From: Prochlorococcus marinus str. MIT 9314
GTDB taxonomy: Bacteria > Cyanobacteriota > Cyanobacteriia > PCC-6307 > Cyanobiaceae
Reading direction: 5' to 3'
Length of the DNA stretch: 64,000 nt
NCBI RefSeq assembly: GCF_000760035.1
Contig: NZ_JNAO01000012.1
Span: 1-64,000 of the forward strand
Position 1 is the first letter of the stretch. Every line of letters begins with the position of its first letter. The position numbers and the translations under genes were made by a program. Under the pieces are notes generated by a model that saw nothing but the letters and a program-made list of their open reading frames with translations, ran no database searches and had not been told where the DNA came from. Positions 49,009 to 60,038 of this stretch are shown piece after piece.

Positions 49009-49049
49009 GTGTTTTGAATAAGTAAAAGTTTGAATTTAAGGGTTTAAAT

Positions 49050-49166
49050 TTAACCCTGACGCTGTTTATTGCGAGGTCTTTTCTTGTTAATAACATAGAT
49101 TTTACCTCTTCTCCTCACGATCTGATCGTCAGGACTAATTTTTTTGACTGAAGATCTGACCTTCAT
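49050..49166 (-). CDS. rpmJ: 50S ribosomal protein L36
   Basis: Translation of the minus strand from ATG at 49166 gives the 38-residue [20 protein letters not shown], then a tail [17 protein letters not shown] and TAA. This matches L36. The usual zinc-binding Cys/His set is absent (no Cys at the common positions), so it is the zinc-free type. The gene is too short for common length cut-offs. Its position between adk and rpsM is the conserved one; no infA lies in the 45-bp adk gap. Confidence 0.95.
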   Translation of the reverse strand: MKVRSSVKKISPDDQIVRRRGKIYVINKKRPRNKQRQG

Positions 49167-49211
49167 AGGGGTTTAACAAATAAAACGTTAATACTATATT
49201 CTACATCATCA

Positions 49212-49760
49212 TCAAGCCATTTTTTGTTTGATATCAGAGGAAATGATTTTTAAATCTCTATCAGCATCGATATATTCTAACAATGAGAGATCCTTAAAAT
49301 ATTGAATTAATGGTTCTGTAGTTTTTTTATAAATGTCAACTCTTTTTCTAATTGTCTGTTCCGTATCATCTTTTCTTCCTCTTAATAACAAACGCTTAAT
49401 TAGTACTTCTTCTGGAATATCTAAATAGAAAACTAATTCCAAAGGTTGATTTATTTCATTCAAGACTTCATTCAATGAATTTACTTGAGATAGATTTCTT
49501 GGGTAACCATCTAGAATCCAACCTTTATTATCCTTGACTAAATTTTGTCTTACTATCTTTAATACTAGTTCATCACTAACAAGTTCCCCTCGATTCATAA
49601 TATCCTTTACCTGAATACCAAGATTAGTATTCATTTCGATTTCTTTTCTTAATAATTCACCAGTAGAAAGGTGTAAGTAAGAATTAGTTTTACTTAGCAA
49701 TTCCGCTTGAGTCCCTTTCCCTGCTCCAGGAGCTCCTAAAAATAGTAAATGTTTCTTCAT
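49212..49760 (-). CDS. adk: Adenylate kinase
   Basis: Adenylate kinase balances ATP, ADP and AMP. The 182-residue protein has the P-loop [12 protein letters not shown] (residues 9-20), [25 protein letters not shown] and a short LID ([18 protein letters not shown]), lacking the zinc-type long LID. The start ATG overlaps the secY stop by 1 bp (TAATG), implying coupling. Confidence 0.97.
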   Translation of the reverse strand: MKKHLLFLGAPGAGKGTQAELLSKTNSYLHLSTGELLRKEIEMNTNLGIQVKDIMNRGELVSDELVLKIVRQNLVKDNKGWILDGYPRNLSQVNSLNEVLNEINQPLELVFYLDIPEEVLIKRLLLRGRKDDTEQTIRKRVDIYKKTTEPLIQYFKDLSLLEYIDADRDLKIISSDIKQKMA

Positions 49761-51079
49761 TAATTGTTAATTAGTCCCTCATACCTTTGTGAAATAACAT
49801 AAGTTTGAATTTGCTTAGCAGTATCAATAGCAACACCAACAAGAATCAGTAATGAAGTTGCTCCTAAACCTTGAAAGGTCTGAACATTTGTAGCTCTCTC
49901 TACTGCAGCTGGGATTATAGCTACTGAGCCAAGAAATAATCCTCCCAATAAAGTCAATCTATTTTGTATACCTGATAAGTAGTTTGCTGTCTTAGTTCCT
50001 GGTCTAACTCCTGGTATTGCAACTCCTCCTTTCTTTAAATTTGAAGCTACATCAACTGGATTAATAGTAAGAGATGCATAAAAATAGGAGAACCCCAAAA
50101 TCAAGGAGAAGAATGTAAGAGCATATGGCCATGGATTAGAAGATCCTGGATTTAAACTACTGGCTAACTTAATTAAGACTGGATTGCCCGTAACATTAGC
50201 AATAGTAATAGGTAAAAATATTAAAGCAGATGCAAATATGATAGGCATGACTCCTCCTGCATTTAATTTCAAAGGTAAATAACTTTGCCTTGTAGGAAGT
50301 AGTGTTGAATTACCTATCTGCCTTTTTGCACTAACAATAGGAATGCGTCTTGCTCCCTCTTGGACAAAAATTATCCCAACAATTGTCAGTAAAAAGACTC
50401 CAAGTAAAACTGCTATACCTAAAACATCTCCTCTATCGCCAGTTTGAGCTTTTTCAATTGTTGAACTAAGAGCCTTAGGTAAAGTCGAAACAATATTCAA
50501 AAAAATTACCAGTGAAGCTCCTTGACCTATCCCTTTTTCCGTAATGATTTCACTAAACCACATTACTAACATTGAGCCAGTAACTAAGGCAATGGAGGTT
50601 TGTAAAACAAATGTAGTTTCACTTATCCCCTGAATAGCATATTGTCTTAGAATCAAGGAAAAAATTATACTTTGCAAAAACCCCCATCCCAATGAGACAT
50701 ATCTAGTTATTTGAGCAATTTTTCTTCTACCCGCTTCTCCTTCATTTTTTTGTAAATCTTCAAGCACAGGCAATGAAGCTGTGAGAAGCTGAATAATAAT
50801 TGATGCGTTAATAAAGGGCAGTATGCCTAATGCGAATATTCCTAAGGTTGAAATTCCTCCTCCGGTAAAAATATCTAAAAAACCTATTAATTGCCCCCCT
50901 TGGTCTATAAAACTTTTAAAAGCTACCCTATCAATACCAGGCATAGGGATATATATACCAAGTCTTACTAAAAGGAGAAGGCCTAAAGTAGTTAAAACTC
51001 TACTCCTTAACTCTTTATTTAAAAATAATTGGGAAAGTATTTCAGAAGCGCTAGGATTTCTACTTTTGTTGACAAACAT
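49760..51079 (-). CDS. secY: Preprotein translocase subunit SecY
   Basis: SecY is the channel of the Sec translocon in plasma and thylakoid membranes. The 439-residue protein has ten hydrophobic segments and the signatures [29 protein letters not shown] and [12 protein letters not shown]. It occupies the usual slot after rplO (29-bp gap) in the spc operon. Confidence 0.98.
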   Translation of the reverse strand: MFVNKSRNPSASEILSQLFLNKELRSRVLTTLGLLLLVRLGIYIPMPGIDRVAFKSFIDQGGQLIGFLDIFTGGGISTLGIFALGILPFINASIIIQLLTASLPVLEDLQKNEGEAGRRKIAQITRYVSLGWGFLQSIIFSLILRQYAIQGISETTFVLQTSIALVTGSMLVMWFSEIITEKGIGQGASLVIFLNIVSTLPKALSSTIEKAQTGDRGDVLGIAVLLGVFLLTIVGIIFVQEGARRIPIVSAKRQIGNSTLLPTRQSYLPLKLNAGGVMPIIFASALIFLPITIANVTGNPVLIKLASSLNPGSSNPWPYALTFFSLILGFSYFYASLTINPVDVASNLKKGGVAIPGVRPGTKTANYLSGIQNRLTLLGGLFLGSVAIIPAAVERATNVQTFQGLGATSLLILVGVAIDTAKQIQTYVISQRYEGLINN

Positions 51080-51108
51080 TTTAAAGCTTACTTAAATTTT
51101 TAGTAAAT

Positions 51109-51567
51109 TTATTTATTATTTATAAGCTCACAGGATCCACCTGCGTCCTCAATTTTTTGTTTTGCAGCTTTTGTAAATGCATGAGCTTGGACTTTTAGCT
51201 TTACATTAATTTTTCCATTACCAAGGATTTTTAAAGGAAATTTTGGTTTGAAGATTAATCCCTTCTTAACTAATGAGTCAAGGTTAACTGTATCGTTATC
51301 TTTGAAATCATTTAATTTTTCTAAATTAATTATGGAAAAGTTCTTTTGATTAATTATTTCAAAGTGCTTTAATTTTGGAACTCTTCTATATAAAGGCATT
51401 TGGCCACCTTCAAAACCTGGACGTGTAGGTCTTCCAGAACGTGACTTTTGTCCTCTCATTCCAAAACCACATGATGCGCCCTGACCGGCTGCGATTCCTC
51501 TACCCTTTCTTAGTTTTTTCTTCCTCGAGCCAGAGTTTGATTTAAGTGTATTTAATGTTGAAGTCAT
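51109..51567 (-). CDS. rplO: 50S ribosomal protein L15
   Basis: The 152-residue protein begins [20 protein letters not shown] and has [39 protein letters not shown] and the C-terminal [21 protein letters not shown] chose ATG at 51567, where the family starts, over an upstream Met at 51591 that would overlap rpsE. Confidence 0.97.
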   Translation of the reverse strand: MTSTLNTLKSNSGSRKKKLRKGRGIAAGQGASCGFGMRGQKSRSGRPTRPGFEGGQMPLYRRVPKLKHFEIINQKNFSIINLEKLNDFKDNDTVNLDSLVKKGLIFKPKFPLKILGNGKINVKLKVQAHAFTKAAKQKIEDAGGSCELINNK

Positions 51568-51571
51568 AATT

Positions 51572-52192
51572 TTAAGAATAGAGCTGTTCAAGTGAGATGC
51601 CTCTCTCCCTTGAGGCAGATTTGTGTGTTCTTAATTGAGCAAGAGCTACCATAGCAGCTCTTGCATTATTCAAAGGTGTTTTACTACCCAATCTTTTTGC
51701 TAAGACATTTTTTATGCCGGCTAATTCTAAAACTGTTCTTATTGAACCACCAGCAATTACACCTGTACCAGGGGCAGCTGGTCTAATTAGTACATTAGCA
51801 GCACCATCTCGACCTTTGGATAAAGTCGGTATTGAATTATTTGGGGTTAAGGGAACCCTAACAAGATTCTTTTTACCATCTGAAACTCCCTTTCTCACAG
51901 CACCAATGACATCCCCTGCTTTACCAACTCCAACTCCAACTTGACCTTTCTCATTACCTACAACAACAATTGCTCTAAAACTCATTTTTTTTCCACCTTT
52001 AACAGTCTTAGAAACACGTCGAATTTGAACAACTCTTTCTTGCCAATCAGAATCTCTCTCAAGATTTTTTGAATCACCTCTTCTATTTCTTTTTCGATCA
52101 TTACGATTATTCTTTTTTTGTTCTACAGGCATAGCTCCAGGAACGTTATCGTTCTTGGATTGAATTTCTTGTTTTGTTGGAGTGTCAGTCAT
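51572..52192 (-). CDS. rpsE: 30S ribosomal protein S5
   Basis: The 206-residue protein has a polar N-terminal extension of about 50 residues (rich in Lys, Asn and Arg) before the core [19 protein letters not shown], then [20 protein letters not shown] and the C-terminal [21 protein letters not shown]. The extension is longer than in E. coli (about 167 aa in total) and is usual for cyanobacteria. Confidence 0.98.
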   Translation of the reverse strand: MTDTPTKQEIQSKNDNVPGAMPVEQKKNNRNDRKRNRRGDSKNLERDSDWQERVVQIRRVSKTVKGGKKMSFRAIVVVGNEKGQVGVGVGKAGDVIGAVRKGVSDGKKNLVRVPLTPNNSIPTLSKGRDGAANVLIRPAAPGTGVIAGGSIRTVLELAGIKNVLAKRLGSKTPLNNARAAMVALAQLRTHKSASRERGISLEQLYS

Positions 52193-52207
52193 AGTAAAAA
52201 TTAAGAG

Positions 52208-52576
52208 TTAGAATTCTAGGCCAGCTTCACGAGCAGCGTCAGCAAGTGCCTTTACTCTCCCGTGATATAAGTTACCTCCACGGTCAAAAATTACTTGCTT
52301 AATACCTTTTTTTATCGCTCTATTCGCTAATAATTTTCCAACAATGGAAGAAGAATTACAATCAGCAGATAATTTATCAGATTTTTCTTTCAATTCCTTA
52401 TCAATAGTCGAAGCTGAGCAAATAGTTGTTTGAGATCTATCATCTATGACCTGGGCATAAATATGGTTATTTGAACGAAAAACAGATAATCTTGGACGCG
52501 TTGCATCTCCAATTAAGAATCTCCTTAATCTTCTATGTCTTTTTTGGGTTTGTAATTTCCTGGAAAGTTTGGTCAT
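52208..52576 (-). CDS. rplR: 50S ribosomal protein L18
   Basis: The 122-residue protein has [49 protein letters not shown] and [10 protein letters not shown]. It binds 5S rRNA with L5. Position between rplF and rpsE is conserved. Confidence 0.98.
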   Translation of the reverse strand: MTKLSRKLQTQKRHRRLRRFLIGDATRPRLSVFRSNNHIYAQVIDDRSQTTICSASTIDKELKEKSDKLSADCNSSSIVGKLLANRAIKKGIKQVIFDRGGNLYHGRVKALADAAREAGLEF

Positions 52577-52590
52577 TTTTTTAATTCAAA

Positions 52591-53130
52591 TTATTTTTTG
52601 CCAGATTTACCAGCTTTTCTGAGAATTCTCTCATCATGGTATTTAATTCCTTTTCCTTTATATGGCTCTGGAGGTCTAATTGATCTGATTTTTGCTGCTT
52701 CATTGCCAACAATTTCCTTATCAATTCCAGATACGGTAACGTTTGTATTACTCTCAACTTTGTATGTTATACCATCAGGGGGGATCATTTCTACAGGATG
52801 ACTATATCCTGCACTTACAACTAGATTTTTACCTTTTACTTGTGCTCTTGATCCAACGCCAACAATTTCTAGTTTCTTTGAAAAACCTTGAGTAACCCCT
52901 TCAACCATATTTGCAATTAAGGCTCTACATAAACCATGTCTCTGCCTTGAATATATTTTGGTTGTGGAAGGACTTACGACAACAGTATTATCTTTCTTAT
53001 CAAAACTAACTCCCTCAGGCATGAGGCGTTTTAACTCACCCTTTGGGCCTTTAACTGTAACTGTTAATCCATCAAAATCAACTGTAACTTTCTCTGGAAT
53101 AAGTACTGGTGTTTTTCCGATTCTTGACAT
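52591..53130 (-). CDS. rplF: 50S ribosomal protein L6
   Basis: The 179-residue protein starts [20 protein letters not shown] and shows the two related halves, with [20 protein letters not shown] and the signature [20 protein letters not shown]. It is full length, 14 bp before rplR. Confidence 0.99.
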   Translation of the reverse strand: MSRIGKTPVLIPEKVTVDFDGLTVTVKGPKGELKRLMPEGVSFDKKDNTVVVSPSTTKIYSRQRHGLCRALIANMVEGVTQGFSKKLEIVGVGSRAQVKGKNLVVSAGYSHPVEMIPPDGITYKVESNTNVTVSGIDKEIVGNEAAKIRSIRPPEPYKGKGIKYHDERILRKAGKSGKK

Positions 53131-53142
53131 GATTAATTCTCC

Positions 53143-53544
53143 TTAATAAACATAGCAGAGGACTTCGCCGCCAATGCCTTGCTTTCTAGCATCGCGATCA
53201 CTCATAACGCCTTTGGAAGTTGAAATTATGGCAACACCAAGACCTCCAAGAACTTTTGGTAAACCTCTAGTGTTTTTATATATTCTCAAACCAGGTTTAC
53301 TAACTCTTTGCATAGATCGGATAGTAGGAAATTTGTTTTTACCACTATATTTGAGACCGAGTACAATTTGTGATTTATAACCTTCACCTTCCTCATTAAT
53401 ATCAGAAATGAATCCCTCTTTTTGAAGCACTTTGGCGATACTTAAGGACATTTTTGAACCTGGGATTGTTGTGGTTGTATGCTTTTTTTGACTCGCATTT
53501 CTAATTCGAGTAAGCATATCTGAAATAGGATCGTGATTTGACAT
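53143..53544 (-). CDS. rpsH: 30S ribosomal protein S8
   Basis: The 133-residue protein starts [20 protein letters not shown], has [17 protein letters not shown] and the signature [20 protein letters not shown]. In E. coli S8 represses the spc operon at the rplE start; a hairpin upstream of rplE here might serve the same role (inference). It directly follows rplE (9-bp gap). Confidence 0.99.
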   Translation of the reverse strand: MSNHDPISDMLTRIRNASQKKHTTTTIPGSKMSLSIAKVLQKEGFISDINEEGEGYKSQIVLGLKYSGKNKFPTIRSMQRVSKPGLRIYKNTRGLPKVLGGLGVAIISTSKGVMSDRDARKQGIGGEVLCYVY

Positions 53545-53553
53545 AGTTTTAAT

Positions 53554-54093
53554 TTAATTCTTACTAAAAGGCATTCCTAACTCCTGCAAAAGAGCTTTAC
53601 CTTCTTGATCTGATTTTGCACTAGTGACAATAGTTATATCCATACCTCTTATTGAATCTATTTTATCAAAAGAGATTTCAGGAAAAATCAATTGCTCTTT
53701 CACTCCAACGGTATAATTCCCTCTCCCATCGAAACTTTTTGGATTAACTCCTCTGAAGTCTCTTATTCTAGGTAAAGCTAGATTTATAAATCTCTCCAAA
53801 AAGGAATACATCCTGTCTCCTCTCAAAGTAACTGTACAACCAATCGGCATGCCCTCACGAATTTTAAAACCCGCGATAGCTTTTTTAGCCCTAGTTACAA
53901 GTGCCTTTTGTCCTGTAATTGTTGCCATTTCGTTTAAAGATGCTTCTAAAGATTTCGAATTTGAAGCTGCCTCACCAAGACCTCTGTTAACGTTGACTTT
54001 GACAACTTTAGGTACTTGATGAATATTTTTAAGACCAAGATCCTTTAAAAGTTTTGGTCTTATTGATTCTTTGTAGCGATTTTTTAGAGTCAT
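53554..54093 (-). CDS. rplE: 50S ribosomal protein L5
   Basis: The 179-residue protein starts [20 protein letters not shown] and has [39 protein letters not shown], and [20 protein letters not shown]. It binds 5S rRNA. A short hairpin lies 12 nt before its start. Confidence 0.99.
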   Translation of the reverse strand: MTLKNRYKESIRPKLLKDLGLKNIHQVPKVVKVNVNRGLGEAASNSKSLEASLNEMATITGQKALVTRAKKAIAGFKIREGMPIGCTVTLRGDRMYSFLERFINLALPRIRDFRGVNPKSFDGRGNYTVGVKEQLIFPEISFDKIDSIRGMDITIVTSAKSDQEGKALLQELGMPFSKN

Positions 54094-54104
54094 AATTTTT
54101 TGTT

Positions 54105-54126
54105 AATTCTGGTCTTTGTCAGAATT
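54105..54126 (-). other. Hairpin just upstream of rplE
   Basis: AATTCTG (54105-54111) pairs with CAGAATT (54120-54126) around an 8-nt loop in the 74-bp rplX-rplE gap, ending 12 nt before the rplE start. The location parallels the E. coli S8 control site, but I see no proven S8-binding core. Confidence 0.4.
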
Positions 54127-54167
54127 GATAAATTAGAAAAAGTTGAAATCTGGTTTCTGATGAAAAA

Positions 54168-54524
54168 TTAATCAATTACTTCACCAGTTTTCTTCAATCT
54201 TCTTTTCTTAACCCCCTCTTTATCAATGAAGTATTCAATCTTACTTGTAAGATTTTTATCCTTTGAAAAGAACATTACATTTGATGCATGTAAAGATGCT
54301 TCTTCTGTAAGTATTCTTCCAGTTTCTCCTTCCTGAGTTGGTTTTACATGTTTAGTCCTAAGGTTAATTCCCTTTACAACTACTCTATTTTCAAGAGGGA
54401 TAGTTTTTAAAACCTCTCCAGTTTTACCCTTTTCTTTTCCATTAATTACCTTAACTAAATCTCCAGTTTTAATTCTCATTTTTATTCTCTGGAAATTTTT
54501 CTTTTGCTTTAATGAATCCAACAT
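54168..54524 (-). CDS. rplX: 50S ribosomal protein L24
   Basis: The 118-residue protein has the KOW core [20 protein letters not shown], then [15 protein letters not shown], and a basic C-terminus. The start at 54524 adds 15 residues ([15 protein letters not shown]) and abuts the rplN stop exactly; the inner Met (54479) begins the core family. Both are possible. I keep the longer one because marine picocyanobacterial L24 proteins carry a similar leader (recollection). Confidence 0.95.
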   Translation of the reverse strand: MLDSLKQKKNFQRIKMRIKTGDLVKVINGKEKGKTGEVLKTIPLENRVVVKGINLRTKHVKPTQEGETGRILTEEASLHASNVMFFSKDKNLTSKIEYFIDKEGVKKRRLKKTGEVID

Positions 54525-54890
54525 TTAAATCACCTCCGGAGCAAGAGAAACAATCTTTGTATAATTTTTATCCCGCAGTTCTCTAGCTACAGGACCAAAG
54601 ACTCTCGTACCTTTAGGGTTCTTATCTTCATTAATTAGTACAGCTGCATTGTCATCAAATCTGATTGAATTACCAGTATTTCTTCTTAACGTTGCTTTAG
54701 TTCTAACGATAACAGCTTTAACAACTTCAGATTTCTTAACTCCCATGTTAGGAAGAGCATCTTTTACAGTTGCTACTATTACATCTCCGACATGCGCATA
54801 CCTTCTATTAGAACCTAAAACCCTAATACATTGGAGTCTTTTTGCTCCGCTATTATCAGCAACTGTTAAATAGGTTTCTTGTTGAATCAT
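54525..54890 (-). CDS. rplN: 50S ribosomal protein L14
   Basis: The 121-residue protein starts [20 protein letters not shown] and has [14 protein letters not shown] and the signature [20 protein letters not shown]. It overlaps rpsQ by 4 bp and abuts rplX, showing tight coupling. Confidence 0.99.
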
Positions 54891-55153
54891 TTTTTAACCT
54901 CCATAGCCTGAGTTGGTTTATTGAGAATCTCTTCTATTGCCCATCTTTTATGAGCACTGAGCGGTCTAGTTTCTCTAATTTTAACTCGATCACCTAAAAC
55001 ACATGTATTTTCTGGATCATGCGCCTTATATCGTGTAGTTCTACTTACAATTTTTTTATAAGTGGGATGTGGATATCTGTTAATAACAGCAACAACAACT
55101 GTTTTATCCATTTTGTCGCTGACAACAGTACCAATTCTTTCTTTAAGTGCCAT
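54887..55153 (-). CDS. rpsQ: 30S ribosomal protein S17
   Basis: The 88-residue protein has [30 protein letters not shown] and [18 protein letters not shown]. It follows rpmC by 9 bp and overlaps rplN by 4 bp. Confidence 0.98.
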
Positions 55154-55162
55154 AACTAATAA

Positions 55163-55381
55163 TTAATCAGAAGTTGTTTTAGAAGCAGATTGACTTTTAC
55201 TGAAAGTGAGTAATTGCGCAACTTGTTTCTTGATAATTTTAAATTTATGAGTTTCATTGAGCTGTCTTGTAGCTTGCTTGAATCTCAAGTCAAAAAGATC
55301 TTTTCGTAATTGGTCAATCTTTTCAGTAATTTGTTCAGAATTTAATTTTTTAAATTCCTTAAGTGACTCTGAGTTTTTCAT
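55163..55381 (-). CDS. rpmC: 50S ribosomal protein L29
   Basis: The 72-residue, two-helix protein has [20 protein letters not shown] and [20 protein letters not shown], with a Ser/Thr-rich tail. L29 lies near the tunnel exit, where SRP and trigger factor dock. It overlaps rplP by 4 bp. Confidence 0.98.
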   Translation of the reverse strand: MKNSESLKEFKKLNSEQITEKIDQLRKDLFDLRFKQATRQLNETHKFKIIKKQVAQLLTFSKSQSASKTTSD

Positions 55382-55860
55382 TGTTTAACCTCCTCTTGAG
55401 ATTTTTTACTATTTTTTGTATTTTCTTGGGAGGAATTTTCTAGATTTTTATCAATGGAGATAAATTTAGTTTTTACAGGAAGTTTATATTGAGCCAAACG
55501 CATAGCTTCCTTTGCAACTTCCTCAGTAATATCTTCACCCCCCATTTCAAAAAGTATTCTTCCAGGTTTTACAACTGCGACCCAAAACTCTGGATTACCT
55601 TTACCAGAACCCATCCTAGTTTCGGCAGGTCTCATGGTTACGGGTTTATCAGGAAATATTCTTATCCAGATTTGACCACCACGTTTGATATATCTGGTCA
55701 TAGCTCTTCTACTTGCTTCAATCTGACGTGCAGTTACCCATCCACAGTCTTGAGCTTGTAGAGCAAATTGACCGAATGCAATAGTATTACCTTTTGAGGC
55801 TACACCCCTCATTCTGCCTCTATGTTGTTTACGGAATTTAGTACGTTTTGGACTAAGCAT
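55378..55860 (-). CDS. rplP: 50S ribosomal protein L16
   Basis: The 160-residue protein starts [20 protein letters not shown] and has [40 protein letters not shown] and [13 protein letters not shown]. It carries a polar C-terminal extension of about 20 residues beyond the E. coli length (136 aa). Confidence 0.99.
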   Translation of the reverse strand: MLSPKRTKFRKQHRGRMRGVASKGNTIAFGQFALQAQDCGWVTARQIEASRRAMTRYIKRGGQIWIRIFPDKPVTMRPAETRMGSGKGNPEFWVAVVKPGRILFEMGGEDITEEVAKEAMRLAQYKLPVKTKFISIDKNLENSSQENTKNSKKSQEEVKQ

Positions 55861-55871
55861 TTTTATACCTC

Positions 55872-56603
55872 CTATGAATTCTCATTTGAACGATCCTCAA
55901 ATTGCTGAGGTCTTCTACTAGCTTTCCTCTTAGGGCTCGCACCCACAGGGATAGTTTGTTCTTCTTTAGGGAGAACTTCACCTTTGAAAACCCAAACTTT
56001 AATGCCTAGAACACCGTAAGTTGTATTAGCTTCACGTGTTGCATAGTCAATTTCAGCTCTCAATGTATGTAATGGAACTCTACCTTCTCTAGTCCATTCA
56101 GTTCTAGCTATTTCAGCACCATTCAACCTTCCCCCTACTTGAATTTTAAGCCCTAAGACTCCAGCCCTTTGAGCCCTTTGTAAGGCCATCCTTATAGTTC
56201 TTCTAAAGGCGACTCTTTTTTCAAGTTGTTGCGCAATATATTCAGCTAGTAAAAAGGCATCAGCATCTACGCGTTCAACTTCTACAACGTTTATTCTGAC
56301 TTGTCTTGTTCTATCCCCTATAGTTTTTTGAATGCCAGATCTTAATTCTTCAATCCCACTTCCTTGTCTTCCAACTATAACTCCAGGTCTTGCTGTTTTT
56401 AATTCAAGTTCCAGTTGATCAGCTTTTCTAGCTATTAAAACATCGCTAATTCCTGCTGCTCCATATTTTTTTTGTATGAAGGTACGAATTTTAAAATCTT
56501 CTTGGAGAAGAATTGGATATGTTTTAGAAGTAGCAAACCACTTAGAGCGATGCTCTTGTGTAATTCCTAACCTTAATCCAGAAGGATGTATTTTATGTCC
56601 CAT
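55872..56603 (-). CDS. rpsC: 30S ribosomal protein S3
   Basis: The 243-residue protein starts [20 protein letters not shown]. It has a KH domain with [20 protein letters not shown], then [20 protein letters not shown] and [14 protein letters not shown]. Its ATG overlaps the rplV stop by 1 bp. Confidence 0.99.
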   Translation of the reverse strand: MGHKIHPSGLRLGITQEHRSKWFATSKTYPILLQEDFKIRTFIQKKYGAAGISDVLIARKADQLELELKTARPGVIVGRQGSGIEELRSGIQKTIGDRTRQVRINVVEVERVDADAFLLAEYIAQQLEKRVAFRRTIRMALQRAQRAGVLGLKIQVGGRLNGAEIARTEWTREGRVPLHTLRAEIDYATREANTTYGVLGIKVWVFKGEVLPKEEQTIPVGASPKRKASRRPQQFEDRSNENS

Positions 56604-56989
56604 TAGTTTTGTACCTCCGCATTAGTTTGAGTAGGAACAGATTCAACAGAAATACTGATGTGGCAAGTCTGTTTTTTAATTGAAAAAGCTCGACCTTGAG
56701 CTCTGGGCCTATACCTTTTCATTACTGGGCCACTATTAGCCCATGCAGAGGAAATAACTAAGGTGGATGGATCCATTCCAAGGTTATGTTCTGCATTGGC
56801 AACCGCAGATCTTAAAACTTTAGTAATGGGGTCTGTAGATCTGTAAGGCATAAATTCCAACATAATTAATGCATCTCTATAAGACCTACCCCTTATCTGA
56901 TCCAAAACTCTTCTCACTTTAGAGGCTGATCCTCGAACATAATTCCCATGAGCAATTGCTGTTTTTGTAGTTTCAGGTGTTTTTGTCAT
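56603..56989 (-). CDS. rplV: 50S ribosomal protein L22
   Basis: The 128-residue protein has [39 protein letters not shown] and the tunnel-lining signature [20 protein letters not shown]. It is coupled to rpsS by a 4-bp overlap. Confidence 0.99.
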
Positions 56990-57264
56990 GATTTTGCTCC
57001 TTTCTTATCTCTTATATGACCTCGGTAAGTGCGTGTAGGAGCAAATTCTCCGAGCTTATGACCAATCATTTGTTCAGTAATAAATACTGGAATGTGAGTC
57101 TTGCCATTATGTACTGCGATTGTGTGACCGATCATTAGAGGTAAAATCGTAGAGGATCTTGACCACGTTTTGATAACAGACTTGTCATTATCGGTATTCT
57201 GTTTTTCTACCTTCTTAAGCAGGCTATCTGCTATAAAAGGTCCTTTTTTTAGTGAACGTCCCAT
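56986..57264 (-). CDS. rpsS: 30S ribosomal protein S19
   Basis: The 92-residue protein starts [20 protein letters not shown] and has the signature [20 protein letters not shown]. It follows rplB after 37 bp. Confidence 0.99.
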
Positions 57265-57301
57265 GATTATGTAATAGAAATTGAAATAATAAATGAAGTA
57301 A

Positions 57302-58165
57302 TCAAGAGTCTCTTCCTCCTCTACTTCTCTTAGAAACGCGACGGCGTCTTCGAACGACTAATTTATTACTTGGTTTGTTCTTTTTACGTGTCTTTAGTCC
57401 AAGAGCTGGCTTACCCCATGGTGTAACTGGGCCTGCTCTACCAATTGGTGCTTTTCCCTCTCCTCCTCCATGTGGATGATCACATGGGTTCATTACACTA
57501 CCTCTGACTTGAGGCCTTCTTCCAAGCCATCTTCTTCTTCCTGCTTTACCTAAGCTAGTATTTCTTATTTCAGAATTACCTACTTCACCAAGAGTTGCGT
57601 AGCATTCTTTTCTTACAAGTCTTACCTCAGTAGATGGGAGTTTTAAAGCAACATAATCTCCCTCTTTTGCCATAACTTGAGCACTAGCTCCTGCGGATCT
57701 AACCATTTGAGCACCCCTACCTGCGTATAACTCAACACAATGAACACTAGATCCTAATGGCATAACAGAAAGCGGCATAGCATTTCCATCTTCAATTGGA
57801 ACACTTTCTCCAGAAATGACATTTTGTCCGACTTTTACTCCTGCTGGAGCGATAATATATCTTTTCTCTCCATCTTCGTAAAATAAAAGTGCCAATCTTG
57901 CATTTCTATGAGGATCGTAGTGTATAGCTGCAACTTTAGCGTTGATATTTCTTTTATCTCTTCTAAAGTCGACTAATCTATATTGCCTTTTGTGACCACC
58001 TCCACGATGACGACAAGTGATAACTCCACGATTATTCCTGCCTTTAACTCTATGTTTTGAAACTATTAGTGATCTTTCAGGTTTTGCACTTGTGATTTCA
58101 CTAAAGTCAGTAACTACTCTCTGCCTAGTGCCAGGTGTATAAGGTTTAAATTTACGTATTGCCAT
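57302..58165 (-). CDS. rplB: 50S ribosomal protein L2
   Basis: The 287-residue protein starts [20 protein letters not shown] and has [40 protein letters not shown] and the peptidyl-transferase-near signature [20 protein letters not shown]. It is full length. Confidence 0.99.
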
Positions 58166-58177
58166 GATTAAAACTCC

Positions 58178-58480
58178 TTAAGATTCTGGAAATAGTTGGA
58201 TTTTGTCTCCTTCAGCAAGACGTACAATTGCCTTCTTGACCTGAGAACGTTTACCGGAAAATTTCCCGACTCTTCTTGTTCTCCTAGGAGGATTCATAGT
58301 GTTAACTCCTATGACTTTAACACTAAACAAGGCTTCAATAGCTGCCTTTATTTGTGGTTTAGCCGCTCTATGATCTACTTCGAAAGTATATTGGTTGAGA
58401 TCTAGTGCATTTGTAGCTTTTTCAGTAATAACTGGCTTTCGTATTACATCGGCTAAACGAGAATCGAATAATTTACTCAT
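58178..58480 (-). CDS. rplW: 50S ribosomal protein L23
   Basis: The 100-residue protein has [40 protein letters not shown] and [20 protein letters not shown]. It contributes to the tunnel-exit docking site. It overlaps rplD by 4 bp. Confidence 0.98.
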   Translation of the reverse strand: MSKLFDSRLADVIRKPVITEKATNALDLNQYTFEVDHRAAKPQIKAAIEALFSVKVIGVNTMNPPRRTRRVGKFSGKRSQVKKAIVRLAEGDKIQLFPES

Positions 58481-59109
58481 GATGCATAAACCTCCTGAAT
58501 TTTATCTATCGCTGATTGACCTATTACCAATTTATTGGCATTGAGAATATCAAAAACATTTAATTGATCGGCAGCGATTAATTTTACTTTCTCAATATTA
58601 TTAATGGATTTTTTTATAATATCGGAAGGGCTATCAAGAATAACCAAAACTTTTTCAGTTTTTTGTATACCTAATCGAGCAAGTCCATTGATTATATCAC
58701 TTGTTTTAGGCTGCTTTAAAGTAGATCCAAAATCTTCAACAGCCTTCATATCAGATACTCTGGACATAAGAGCTGTTCTAAGAGCTAATCTACGTTCCTT
58801 ACGATTCATATCAAGATTGTAAGAACGTGGCTTCGGTCCAAAAATAATTCCTCCACCAGGTCTTAAGGGTGTCCTTATTGATCCTTGACGAGCTCTTCCT
58901 GTACCTTTTTGTTTGTATGGCTTTCTACCGCCCCCGCGCACTTCAGATCTTGTCAAAGTTGATGCTGTCCCTTGTCTTTTATTTGCTAGCTGTCTAAGGA
59001 CTGCTCTATGGATTAAGTCTGCCGAAGAAGTTTCTTTAGCAACTGCTAAATCAAGAGTAACTTTGCCTGATTTTTTACCATCCCACTTTAAAGTTTCAAG
59101 TGTTGTCAT
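58477..59109 (-). CDS. rplD: 50S ribosomal protein L4
   Basis: The 210-residue protein has the tunnel loop region [40 protein letters not shown] and [15 protein letters not shown]4 regulates the S10 operon in E. coli. It overlaps rplC by 4 bp. Confidence 0.98.
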   Translation of the reverse strand: MTTLETLKWDGKKSGKVTLDLAVAKETSSADLIHRAVLRQLANKRQGTASTLTRSEVRGGGRKPYKQKGTGRARQGSIRTPLRPGGGIIFGPKPRSYNLDMNRKERRLALRTALMSRVSDMKAVEDFGSTLKQPKTSDIINGLARLGIQKTEKVLVILDSPSDIIKKSINNIEKVKLIAADQLNVFDILNANKLVIGQSAIDKIQEVYAS

Positions 59110-59759
59110 GATTTTTCACCTCCTTTTTTGCCTACAACATTATTTGGCTTAATGTTGACAATTGAGCCGGGCTTACCTGGAACAGAACCCTTTACTACAA
59201 GCAAATTCTTCTGATCATCAATTTTTAGAACTAACAATCCTTTGGTAGTTATCTGTTTTCCTCCATATCTTCCTGCCATTCTTTTCCCTGGATAAATTCT
59301 ACCCGGAGTTGTTCCTGCTCCTGTAGATCCTGGTGCTCTATGATTTTTTGAACCATGACTCATAGGACCTCTGCTAAAACCATGTCTTTTCTGGTAACCT
59401 GCAAAACCTCTACCCATAGATTTGCCACTGATATCAACTTTTTGACCAACCTCAAAGTTTTTTACAGTTATTTGTTTTCCGATTTCATAAGATGAAGTTT
59501 CTTCAACCCTATATTCTTTCAAATGCTTTAAAAGTTCTTCACCTGATTTCAATAAGTGTCCCTTTTCAGGTTTACTTAAATGCTTCTCTTTGGACAAGCC
59601 ATAACCTATCTGAACGGCGGTATAACCATCCAAAGCAGTTGTTTTCAGTTGAGTGACGCGGCACGGACCAGCCTCTATAAGAGTAACTGGTACCGAATTA
59701 CCTTTATCATCGAAAAGTTGGGACATGCCCAATTTCTTTCCTAAAATTCCGATAGACAT
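59106..59759 (-). CDS. rplC: 50S ribosomal protein L3
   Basis: The 217-residue protein starts [20 protein letters not shown] and has the signature [20 protein letters not shown], then [20 protein letters not shown]. It is the first gene of the minus-strand superoperon, because rpsJ is located in the str operon instead. The promoter and leader lie in the 279-bp upstream gap. Confidence 0.99.
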   Translation of the reverse strand: MSIGILGKKLGMSQLFDDKGNSVPVTLIEAGPCRVTQLKTTALDGYTAVQIGYGLSKEKHLSKPEKGHLLKSGEELLKHLKEYRVEETSSYEIGKQITVKNFEVGQKVDISGKSMGRGFAGYQKRHGFSRGPMSHGSKNHRAPGSTGAGTTPGRIYPGKRMAGRYGGKQITTKGLLVLKIDDQKNLLVVKGSVPGKPGSIVNIKPNNVVGKKGGEKS

Positions 59760-60038
59760 AAGACTAAATTAGGCTAGCTCGTAATAATTTTTCAATTATC
59801 TAAACCTTTCAGTTATTAAGGTGAAGTTAATAAAAAAACAATTAGTAAGGTCGAGACTTATCTGAAATAATAGATAGTTTCTCTCGGGATAAACCCACCT
59901 GAGTTTTTTAACGAAACGCTAAAAAATGTGAAATTTTCAGAGGCTCGGCTAGCTTGCGAGCTTAAAAATTCACTGAGTTACAATTGTACATCATCAAGTA
60001 CCATAAAATAAAATAAAATAGAAATAAAGGAAATTCTT
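59760..60038. promoter_or_regulatory. Divergent leader between the ribosomal superoperon and ndhN
   Basis: 279 bp without a gene. It should contain the promoter and leader of the roughly 16-kb ribosomal operon on one side and ndhN on the other. A stem AGGCTCG/CGAGCTT (59941-59947 with 59957-59963, one G-T) closes a 9-nt loop containing GCTAGC. The 8-mer GGCTAGCT occurs in that loop (59947-59954) and again at 59772-59779, just before the rplC start, so the palindromic cores could pair. A short TAAAA run lies at about 60004-60018, before the ndhN ATG. Confidence 0.45.

Noticed and set aside
59985-60001. LexA box upstream of ndhN
   Set aside because: The half-sites are TGTAC then AGTAC with a 7-bp spacer, the reverse of the order required by the LexA consensus.
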